Of a stretch of 26,327 nt of DNA, positions 8,326 to 15,489 are shown in pieces. The notes beneath the pieces were generated by a model. The model was not told where the DNA came from and did not search any database. It worked only from the letters and a program-made list of their open reading frames with translations. The first letter of the stretch is position 1; each line of letters begins with the position of its first letter. The position numbers and the translations under genes were made by a program. This DNA comes from CAYOXX01 sp964408025 (GTDB taxonomy: Bacteria; Acidobacteriota; DATKUA01): the NCBI GenBank assembly GCA_964408025.1, contig CAYOXX010000038.1, positions 1 through 26,327 of the forward strand, in the 5' to 3' direction.

Positions 8326-8604
8326 GCAACTATCAGCGGGATGTTTTGCCGGTGAGCCATTTATATCCTCACCAAGCATGCCCTGTATGAATTGATCGGC
8401 TGTCATATCGAAAATCTCATGGGTTCCAATCCTGCACCATACCGCATAATTTAACCTGCAATGTGAGAACACCCCTCCGAATTGATACATAAGCGGTTCG
8501 ACCTCACCCGCTGAAGGCCGGACCTTGACGGTTAGGCCCAAATATCTTAAGTTGTTGGAGTCCAAAACATCAAAATATGGCGAAGTTCCTAATTGTTTGG
8601 GCAA
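8305..8604 (-). pseudogene. Probable 5'-truncated remnant of a gene containing an FDMTADQF motif
   Basis: An open frame of up to 99 codons reads leftwards and contains SHCRLNYAVWCRIGTHEIFD followed by MTADQF. A His/Cys segment followed by a (D/F)xTADQF string recalls papain- or transglutaminase-like hypothetical proteins, where an upstream catalytic Cys would be expected; that part is absent here. Only a TTG start without a clear ribosome site is available, an in-frame stop lies just upstream, and the tail overlaps the convergent coiled-coil gene by 21 bp. These facts suggest a decayed fragment whose 5' end was replaced by the leader of the next cassette. It could also be a chance frame. Confidence 0.35.
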
Positions 8605-8694
8605 GAGTTGGGTAGAGTCTTCCCTGATTCACCTGAAAGGGAGCCCTTTGCCTCTGGGGAAAACCGGTCAGTGTATCTCAAAGGAGGGAAAACC
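8601..8694 (+). promoter_or_regulatory. Conserved leader, copy 1, with hairpin
   Basis: This leader is about 78% identical over its last 79 bases to the leader of the downstream paralogous cassette. It contains a stem (8620-8625 with 8638-8643) capped by a loop holding TTCACCT, then TGCCTC-N-GGGGAAAA, then a strong AAAGGAGGG ribosome site. The stem is kept in the other copy with base changes that preserve pairing. The CCTC block could pair with GAGG of the ribosome site (inference). No known riboswitch class was recognised. Confidence 0.5.
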
Positions 8695-9480
8695 GTGAGA
8701 AACAAGATTCTAATCCTATCGGTAACGTTACTTCTAGTCTTGAGCTTCGGCAGCCTTGCGCCGGCCCAGGAAGCGCCGCCGAATGTGATCATCGTCTATT
8801 TTTTCAAGGCAAATCCTGGAATGGCTCAACAATTCGAGGCTGCCCTGAGGGCACACCTGGAATGGAACGTGGAGAACGAGGGACAGTGGCCCTGGAACAC
8901 CTGGCAGATAATGTCCGGCGATAGGTATGGTGAATACGTTGTCACCTCCGCGTTCCATAGCTGGGAGGATTTCGACGCGAACGAGGAGTATTTCAGCAGG
9001 CAGGTCGCGAACTTCAGGCTCAATGCGGCGCCACTTCTGGAATCAGTTGAATGTATAATTGATGAAGCTGATCTTATTAACGCCACTTTTCCACCGGATT
9101 TTTCCTACATCAATGTTGTGGAGTTTTATACGTACCATATCAAGCCGTGTCACATGGCGGAGTTCAACGAGGCGAGAATCAGAATACACCAGGCAACAGC
9201 GGAGGCAGACTGGCCGGTTTACTACTACTGGGAAACACTTCGGAGCGGCGGGACAGTGCCATGCGCCTATTTGATTATTTTCCACAGGAACTGGGCTGAA
9301 CTAAGGGAACCGGAAATTTCGTTGTGGCAGGTTCTGGTCGATGCGTACGGAGAAGAAGAGGCGAGTTCGCTAGTTGATAGTATATATAACTCCGTGCACA
9401 GAATAGAATGCTCGGTAATGAAATATCGCCCGGACCTTTCGTATAACAATGGCCAAATAGGATGGAGGAGTGGAATGTAG
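8695..9480 (+). CDS. Secreted protein with two dimeric alpha/beta-barrel-like halves, paralog A
   Basis: The 261-aa product starts at GTG, 7 nt after AGGAGGG, with a signal peptide (MRNKILILSVTLLLVLSFGS then LAPAQE). The mature part shows an internal duplication. Each half has a beta strand, then a P-(x)-(M/H)-(x)2-(Q/E)-F-(N/E) helix, then a W..(M/L)(S/R)G segment and a strand; compare VYFFKANPGMAQQFEAALRA with VEFYTYHIKPCHMAEFNEAR. This pattern resembles ferredoxin-like (ABM-type) folds. About half of the residues are shared with the next gene, ending in the common YRPDLSY. It is expected in the periplasm or outside the cell. Three Cys occur but no lipobox. A strong terminator follows. Function is unknown. 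Confidence 0.88.
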   Translation: MRNKILILSVTLLLVLSFGSLAPAQEAPPNVIIVYFFKANPGMAQQFEAALRAHLEWNVENEGQWPWNTWQIMSGDRYGEYVVTSAFHSWEDFDANEEYFSRQVANFRLNAAPLLESVECIIDEADLINATFPPDFSYINVVEFYTYHIKPCHMAEFNEARIRIHQATAEADWPVYYYWETLRSGGTVPCAYLIIFHRNWAELREPEISLWQVLVDAYGEEEASSLVDSIYNSVHRIECSVMKYRPDLSYNNGQIGWRSGM

Positions 9481-9516
9481 CTTATAGCCGCAAGGATCGG
9501 TTCGGGCATTTGCTTT

Positions 9517-9544
9517 AAGACCGTTAATTTTAACGGTCTTTTTT
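9517..9544 (+). terminator. Rho-independent terminator of paralog A
   Basis: A near-perfect hairpin AAGACCGTTA-ATTT-TAACGGTCTT (9517-9540) is followed directly by T residues. Confidence 0.92.
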
Positions 9545-9863
9545 CTTATCGGCCGGTGCCTGATGTAGTAGTGTCCAAGAGTTGCCATAGATCTTAGGTA
9601 CGAATTCAGACTGAGTAGAAAGGTTAACGCATGTTTGTCGTCAGGAGGGGCAAGTGAACAACTAGTCGGGACATATTCGTCCGCCCCGCCAGGGCGCGCC
9701 AGGTGGGCGCGGCGAAGCGAACGTGCTCTCCTGCCAGTAGCGTTATAGAGCCGTCGCGAAATCAATCGAGTCAGATCCGAGCCTTGACAATCCGCCATCG
9801 CTACCATAGGCTTCTGAAGCACTCATTATAATAACTTTTTGAAGGGCCTTTTGTATTTTTTAG
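9545..9863. other. Intergenic region between the two paralogous cassettes
   Basis: This 319-bp stretch has no supported gene. It contains a TTGACA at 9784-9789 and a TATAAT at 9827-9832, but these are 37 bp apart and do not form one promoter. The TATAAT may still serve as the -10 of the downstream cassette with a weak -35. Confidence 0.4.
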
Positions 9864-9958
9864 GCAAGAGTGGGGGCAGAGTTTTCCCTGCTTCACCTAA
9901 GGGGAATCACTGTGCCTCGGGGGAAAAGCAGTCAGCGTTTTTCAAAGGAGGGAGAACC
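9864..9958 (+). promoter_or_regulatory. Conserved leader, copy 2, with hairpin
   Basis: This is the counterpart of the leader before paralog A. The stem is 9884-9889 with 9900-9905, with a loop containing TTCACCT. TGCCTC-N-GGGGAAAA and AAAGGAGGG follow at the same spacing. Stem positions differ from copy 1 but still pair (AGGGAG versus AGGGGA on the 3' side). Confidence 0.5.
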
Positions 9959-10729
9959 ATGAGAAACAAGGCTCTAATCTTAACGGCAGCGGCACTCCTG
10001 GTATTCAGTTTCGGCTGTCTGACGTTAGCTCAGGAGGAGGCGCAGGGCGCGCAGAACATCGGAATGGTCTACCGCTTCACGGTCGAGCCCGGAATGTTCC
10101 AACAGTTCGAAGCGGCCATACACGCGCACTTGGCATGGTGCGAAGCGCAGAACGAACCGTGGGCTTGGACTGCTTATCAAGTGATTACCGGTGACAACTA
10201 CGGCCAGTATTTATTTCGCGCCGACGTTTCCAGCTGGGAAGAGATCGATGCCTACGAAGAGTTCTTCTCCAGGAAGGTCATGAATTTCAGGCTGAACGTT
10301 ACGCCGCTGCTGGAATCTATCAGTGTCTCCATCTGGGAAACCGAAATAGAGCTTAGCAGATGGCCCGAAGATGGCGACTTCAACCTGTTAGAGGTCTATA
10401 AATACAGCATCAAGCCGACGCATGTAAGGGAGTTCAACGAAGCGATTGGCAGAATCCATGAGGCGATAGTCGAAACCGACTGGCCGGTTTTCTACCTCTG
10501 GGAATCGCTACGAAGCGGCGGGATTGTTCCGAGCGCTAAACTGGTCATTCCCTATGAGAGCTGGGCCGGCTTCAGCGAACCGGAAACATCGCTATGGGAG
10601 ATCCTTGTCGCGGCATACGGCGAAGAGGAGGCGGGATCGATTCTGGAACAGTGGTCCAACTCGGTGTGCAAGACAGAAAGCTTTACAGTGAGATATCGCC
10701 CGGACCTCTCGTATTCGCCGGAAGAATAG
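9959..10729 (+). CDS. Secreted protein with two dimeric alpha/beta-barrel-like halves, paralog B
   Basis: The 256-aa product starts at ATG, 6 nt after AAAGGAGGG, with the signal peptide MRNKALILTAAALLVFSFGC. That Cys lies in FSFGC-LTLAQ; a lipobox is conceivable (S-F-G-C) but not good, and cleavage after LAQ or nearby is as likely. The mature protein repeats paralog A's organisation: MVYRFTVEPGMFQQFEAAIH in the first half and LEVYKYSIKPTHVREFNEAI in the second, then WPVFYLWESLRSGG and YRPDLSY. The N-terminal signal region, the leader and the terminator are closer to paralog A than the body is. It is a tandem duplicate followed by its own terminator. No enzymatic motif was recognised. Confidence 0.88.
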   Translation: MRNKALILTAAALLVFSFGCLTLAQEEAQGAQNIGMVYRFTVEPGMFQQFEAAIHAHLAWCEAQNEPWAWTAYQVITGDNYGQYLFRADVSSWEEIDAYEEFFSRKVMNFRLNVTPLLESISVSIWETEIELSRWPEDGDFNLLEVYKYSIKPTHVREFNEAIGRIHEAIVETDWPVFYLWESLRSGGIVPSAKLVIPYESWAGFSEPETSLWEILVAAYGEEEAGSILEQWSNSVCKTESFTVRYRPDLSYSPEE

Positions 10730-10765
10730 CCGGTAAAGCAACAGAACAGACTTAGTGGTTGTCTC

Positions 10766-10796
10766 AGAGACCGTTAATTATTAACGGTCTCTTTTT
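10766..10796 (+). terminator. Rho-independent terminator of paralog B
   Basis: A perfect 12-bp stem AGAGACCGTTAA with loop TTA and its complement (10766-10792) runs into TTTTT. The core GACCGTTAA is the same as in the terminator of paralog A. Confidence 0.93.
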
Positions 10797-10898
10797 ATGG
10801 TTTTGCTGTTTATGGTACACAAGTGCCCGCAAAGCGAAGAGTAGCCGTTTATTCACAACGTATTGAGGCGGCGGACCGACGCTAACTCAATATAGCGT

Positions 10899-10918
10899 GA
10901 CAGACATCCTCGCCTGTC
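10899..10918 (+). repeat. Diverged copy of the GACAGACAT dispersed repeat
   Basis: GACAGACATCCTCGCCTGTC carries an imperfect inverted repeat (GACAG..CTGTC). It resembles the copies near the right end of the window, and a following GGTAGT is also shared. Confidence 0.5.
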
Positions 10919-11016
10919 AACCGGGTAGTGTTCTAGATAGAGTTAAAGAACAGGTACTGACAAGCAGACAATTCACTAGAGTGCCAATCTGGTTCTTGGA
11001 AAGCTGTTTGAGTGCT

Positions 11017-11715
11017 CTACTTGCGGCGGTCGCGCCGAGGCTCGGGTATCAGGTTCTGCACTACCGCCCCGGCGACGACCATCAGGAACAGCAGCACGCC
11101 GATCAGCAGGCCCTCGTAGTTCGGCAGCGCCAGGAGGCGCCCGACCAGCGTTCCGTCCAGCGAGCTCGGCTGCAGCAGCTCCATCACCGAGAGCGGCCAG
11201 CCCAGGAAGAAGCCTATGCCGGAAGCAACGGCGACGGCGCCGACTGCGGCAGTGAAGAACACGATCAGCGCCTTGCGCAGCAGCAGCGCCAGCAGGCCGC
11301 CCGCGAAGCCCGCGCCCAGGACCACCAGTATAGCGTACTGCTCGATCTCGGGCGGCACCGCGAGGCTGGCAAGCCACATCGCCGCCACGGCGCCGAAGAT
11401 GAAGACGCCGAAGAAGTAAAAGACGAAGTAGAAAACAGCGCCCGCTATCGCTCCCACAACCGCCGCCAGGCCGTACTGCCCCAGCTCGCCCAGGCCCCAA
11501 GGATTGGGCCCGAAGTAAGCCATGGCGAACAGCCCCCCGAGCAGGAAGCCCGACAGCCCCAACAGGTACTTGAAGATGTGGTAACCGAGGAAGCAGAAAA
11601 GCGAGCCGACGACGATACTCAGCAGGGCGACGATCTCCTGGGTCGACCTCGGCAGCGTCCCCACCGACGCGAAGACGTTGCCGATTGCCCGCAAGATTGC
11701 ATCAAGAAGTTCCAT
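11017..11715 (-). CDS. DUF4203-like polytopic membrane protein
   Basis: The 232-aa protein has about seven hydrophobic helices between residues ~25 and 220, with Gly-rich stretches (GLSGFLLGGLFAM, GAGFAGGLLALLL, GFFLGWP) and a basic C-terminus (IPEPRRDRRK). The pattern of paired Gly-rich helices matches the DUF4203/TMEM198-like group by impression. GGGAGGGG lies just before the ATG. It is transcribed divergently from rnpB. No catalytic residues are evident, and the cytoplasmic membrane is the expected location. The substrate or role is unknown. Confidence 0.82.
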   Translation of the reverse strand: MELLDAILRAIGNVFASVGTLPRSTQEIVALLSIVVGSLFCFLGYHIFKYLLGLSGFLLGGLFAMAYFGPNPWGLGELGQYGLAAVVGAIAGAVFYFVFYFFGVFIFGAVAAMWLASLAVPPEIEQYAILVVLGAGFAGGLLALLLRKALIVFFTAAVGAVAVASGIGFFLGWPLSVMELLQPSSLDGTLVGRLLALPNYEGLLIGVLLFLMVVAGAVVQNLIPEPRRDRRK

Positions 11716-11844
11716 CCGCCCCTCCCTCGACCGCCCTCGCCGGCCGTAACTCGGCCTAATACTCTACTACCCCGTACTTCCCGGCCGCAAGGTGGAGCAA
11801 CGTGCGCCTTGCATATAGACTATATTTGCACTAGCTTTGTACCT

Positions 11845-12210
<366 letters not shown>

Positions 12211-12352
12211 GTCTCCTTGTCAGCCCTTTGGCATTTAATGTTGGCAGTAATTCTTCTGGACTTAAGAGACGCAAGGTGTTTACCATGTGCCGTAGGAACA
12301 ATAACTATCACACTGAAATCTAAATATATATCAGCGCGCGGCGGGGGACGAT

Positions 12353-13216
12353 ATGAGTGTGTTGATTGCCGAAGATAACCCTGTAAGTGCCAGGGTGTTC
12401 GAGGGCACTCTCCGCAGAAGCGGCTACACAACCGTCGTGGTCGAAAACGGCAAGCTAGCCTTGAAGCGGCTGAAGGCCATGCCGGACATTCAGCTCGTCA
12501 TTACCGACGTCGTCATGCCCGAGATGGGCGGGCTGCAACTCCTCAGCGAGATCCGAGAGGACCCCGAGTTGGCGGATATTCCGGTGGTCATATGCTCCTC
12601 CAGCGCCGAAATGGACAGCGTCAAGCAGGCCGCCCGGAAGGGGTGCAGGCGCTACATACTCAAGCCCGTCGACCCACAGCAGCTGATCCGTATAGTCAAC
12701 GAAGCGATCGGAGAAGAGAAAGCGGTTTTACTGGAAAAGGCCAAAGTCATCCACAAGCTGGGGCTGGACGGCCAAATGTACGATAAGATCGCCGGTGAGT
12801 TCGCCGGCCTGGTGGCAATAAAGATCGCCCTCCTGGAAAAGCTGAAAGCGGGCGAGAGCCCCGGGGAACCCTCCGTCAACTTCCAGGATATTAAGGAAAC
12901 CGCGAAGCTGCTGGGCGCGGAGCTGCTCTCAGACATACTGGACGAGCTCGAGTCTCATAGCCCGGAGATAAGAGCCGACGCCGTCCGAAGGTCAGTTCCT
13001 CGGCTCCTGAGGGTGCTGAAAAGCCTATCGCATGCCCTGCCTCCGCCGCTACACCCTACGCCCGCACCCGAAAAAGCGGTCGAGGAGGACGAAACGGACG
13101 ATGAAGTCGAGGCCGTAGAGGAGGACGAGGCTGTCGAGGAAGCTGAGGCTGGCGAAGAAGCCGAGGCCAGCGAGGAATCTGAGGCTGGCGAAGAGGAGCC
13201 GGGCGGCGCCTGTTAA
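12353..13216 (+). CDS. Response regulator: receiver domain plus degenerate HPt-like domain and acidic tail
   Basis: The 287-aa protein opens with a CheY-like receiver. E7-D8 form the acidic pocket, D52 in VITDVVMPEMGG is the phosphoacceptor, S82/S83 the switch position, and K104 is in YILKPVD. Residues ~125-215 form a helical region. The segment IKETAKLLGAELLSDILDEL aligns by eye with the HPt core (H-x-L-K-G-x-A-x-x-L-G-A), but the phospho-His position appears to be Gln. The last ~55 residues are almost entirely Glu, Ala, Val and Asp. There is no DNA-binding domain, so output is probably by protein contact. GGGGGAC precedes the ATG. No histidine kinase is adjacent, making it an orphan. Confidence 0.9.
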   Translation: MSVLIAEDNPVSARVFEGTLRRSGYTTVVVENGKLALKRLKAMPDIQLVITDVVMPEMGGLQLLSEIREDPELADIPVVICSSSAEMDSVKQAARKGCRRYILKPVDPQQLIRIVNEAIGEEKAVLLEKAKVIHKLGLDGQMYDKIAGEFAGLVAIKIALLEKLKAGESPGEPSVNFQDIKETAKLLGAELLSDILDELESHSPEIRADAVRRSVPRLLRVLKSLSHALPPPLHPTPAPEKAVEEDETDDEVEAVEEDEAVEEAEAGEEAEASEESEAGEEEPGGAC

Positions 13217-13458
13217 GCAACTCCGGAGCCGGTCAGGTCCAAAGCCTCCGGCATATTCGCCTAGATCCGTGGCAGATAGCTCACCTTTTCACCTGTTACG
13301 CCAATATTATTCACGCCATCATTAGACTCAAGCCGATTACAGACGATGTAAATGCATCTTCGCCAACTAGGCGAGGATAGCGCATACCTAAGCCTGTTTC
13401 TGCTTCTCTACTGTATACAGCAGGTTATCCGCGGTCTGTCTAGAGGACAAGCCGGAAG

Positions 13459-15489
13459 CTAAACGGCGCGGTCGCGAGCCAGCAGCGAGGCGCCCAGAGC
13501 GCCGATCATCTGCGGCTCTGATGGAATGACGATGCGCGCACCGAGGGCGCGCTCCAGCGCCTTTACGACGCCGACGTTCCTGGCCACGCCGCCGCTCATG
13601 GCGATCTTCTTCTCCTTGCCGACCCTGGCCAAGAGCGCCGCGGTGCGCGCGGCGATGCTGTCGCAGACACCGCGGGCGATCTCCTCGATCGGGGCGCCCT
13701 CGGCGATCAGCGACACCACCTCGCTCTCGGCGAAGACGGTGCACATGCTGCTCACGGCCACCGCCCGCCGGGCTGCCAGGGCGCGGGGGCCGAACTCCTC
13801 TAGGTCGATCTCCAGGGTGCGGGCCATCACCTCGAGGAAGCGGCCGGTGCCGGCGGCGCACTTGTCGTTCATCAGGAAGCTCCGCACGGTGCCGTCGGGC
13901 TCGACGGCCATCGCCTTGGTGTCCTGCCCGCCGATGTCCACTATCGTGCGCACGCCACCGACACGGTGGGCCATGCCGCGGGCGTGGCAGGCGATCTCGG
14001 TGATCCGCTCGTCGGCGTAGGCGACCGCGCCGCGCCCGTAGCCGGTGGCCACGCAGCCGTCGATTCTGCCCCGCAGGCCGTTGCCATCGAGAACCAGCTC
14101 CTCGAGGCGCTCGGCGGCCCTGCGGCTGCTGGCGCCGGTGAGGATCAGCTCCTGGGCGACGATCCGCCCGGCGGCGTCCACGGCGACTGCCTCGGCGCTG
14201 AGCGAGCCGATGTCGATGCCGAGAAAAAGCGCGTCCTTGCGAGCCACCTCCCTGCCCCTCCGCGTTCCCCGCTCCATCAACTCGACGAACCCCTCGAGTC
14301 GGGTGCGGGTCTGGCCCTCGGAGTAGTTGCGGTCGTCGATGCTATCGCCGTCGAGATCGAGGAACGGCACGCCGAGACGCCGCACCGCGTCGGCTATCGG
14401 CCGCACGCCGCCGCAGCCCTGGCGGCAGCCCCAGTGCGAGTAGTGTATCACCCCCTCGGCTTCGTAATCCCGCACGAGCTTTTCGATCAGCGCGACGCGT
14501 TTCTCCACCGACCCCAGGTTCGGGTTGGAGAGCATCTTGGCGGCCAAGCTGCGATGCGGGCGCGCCGGGTCGAGCGGCGGCCAGTAGGTATAGCCAAGCT
14601 CTTCGGCGACGGCGTGCACGCCCAGCTCGTCCTCGAGGTAAGGCATGAAGTGGTTCCGGAAATAGGGGTACGAGAGCAGCCAAATAACCCGGTACTTCTC
14701 CCCGCCGGCCTTGCCCGTGGCGCCGGCGGCCTCCAGCTCGCCGACCAGGTCGCGGTAGCAGTCGCGCAGGAAGCGTGTCCCAAAGATCAACAGGGCTTGG
14801 AAGGCGATGTTGAATGCCCGCAAGCCGTACATCGGGCTCGGTCGGCGGCGGCGCAGCTCGGCGACCCTCAGCATCAGCTCGCGTGTCTCGTTGCTGAAGG
14901 CGAAGGCCCGCCTCCAATCCCCGGGCCCGGGGCGGATGCCGGTCAACGCTACGAGCCGCTCCTCCAACTCCTCGAGCTGGCCGGCCAGGTAGTCGACTGC
15001 GGCGGGGCTTCTCTCCTGGGGAACGTCAAGCAGGAAGTAGGGCGAGCGGAAGTGGTCGGCCAGCATCTCGAGCGCCTTGCCCTGGCCGTCGCAGAGGTGC
15101 GATGTGGCGACTACCATCAGCGGCCGCGGCAGCAGGTTCTGGAGCCCGGCGCCGAGCGTCGCCCGGTGGAACGAGCAGCCGTCGCGGCTGAAGCCGATGG
15201 AATCGGCGGCACCCAGCGCCCTGGTTCCGAAGCCTTGGCCAGCTACGAGCGCGGCCAGCGTCTCGGTGAACATCGGCGTCGCTCCGCAAAGGTGGGCCAA
15301 CTCGGCCGGAAATAGGAAGCCGGAGAGCAGAAAGCGGTTGCCGCGCCCGTAGCACTGGCGAAGCATCTCGGCGAGCCGTAGGTTCATCCGGTCCCGGACC
15401 GAGGGCTTATCCCTGATTCTACGCCGCTTGCGGCGGATGTAATACCGGATGGCGAGCCGCACAAGCTGCCTCTGGATCGCCGCCATCAT
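13459..15489 (-). CDS. 2-hydroxyacyl-CoA dehydratase (HGD-D) subunit fused to activator ATPase (BadF/BcrA/HgdC type)
   Basis: The 676-aa protein joins two parts. Residues ~40-400 are HGD-D family, with RDGCSFHRA, SHLCDGQGK and HWGCRQGCGG supplying Cys for a [4Fe-4S] cluster. Residues ~420-676 are an ASKHA-fold activase: GIDIGS at 424-429, VDIGGQDTKA, C544 in NDKCAAGTGRFLE and C583 in SSMCTVFAESEV, the two Cys that bridge a cluster between protomers, and a C-terminal GGVARN. In this family the activator uses ATP to push one low-potential electron into the dehydratase. The domain order here is dehydratase first, activator last. The ATG overlaps the upstream stop (ATGA). Dehydratase and reductase (benzoyl-CoA type) roles are both possible; the substrate is unknown. 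Confidence 0.93.
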   Translation of the reverse strand: MMAAIQRQLVRLAIRYYIRRKRRRIRDKPSVRDRMNLRLAEMLRQCYGRGNRFLLSGFLFPAELAHLCGATPMFTETLAALVAGQGFGTRALGAADSIGFSRDGCSFHRATLGAGLQNLLPRPLMVVATSHLCDGQGKALEMLADHFRSPYFLLDVPQERSPAAVDYLAGQLEELEERLVALTGIRPGPGDWRRAFAFSNETRELMLRVAELRRRRPSPMYGLRAFNIAFQALLIFGTRFLRDCYRDLVGELEAAGATGKAGGEKYRVIWLLSYPYFRNHFMPYLEDELGVHAVAEELGYTYWPPLDPARPHRSLAAKMLSNPNLGSVEKRVALIEKLVRDYEAEGVIHYSHWGCRQGCGGVRPIADAVRRLGVPFLDLDGDSIDDRNYSEGQTRTRLEGFVELMERGTRRGREVARKDALFLGIDIGSLSAEAVAVDAAGRIVAQELILTGASSRRAAERLEELVLDGNGLRGRIDGCVATGYGRGAVAYADERITEIACHARGMAHRVGGVRTIVDIGGQDTKAMAVEPDGTVRSFLMNDKCAAGTGRFLEVMARTLEIDLEEFGPRALAARRAVAVSSMCTVFAESEVVSLIAEGAPIEEIARGVCDSIAARTAALLARVGKEKKIAMSGGVARNVGVVKALERALGARIVIPSEPQMIGALGASLLARDRAV

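Noticed and set aside
8412..8434. GGGTTCCAATCC...CACCA, like a tRNA T-arm and 3' end
   Set aside because: No D-arm, anticodon arm or acceptor partner upstream, and the loop position 57 is not a purine.
9784..9832. TTGACA and TATAAT upstream of paralog B
   Set aside because: The hexamers are 37 bp apart, far beyond a usable spacer.
13411..13420. Palindrome CTGTATACAG past the dehydratase-activase gene
   Set aside because: Only 10 bp, no T tract and no second copy; no basis for an operator or terminator call.
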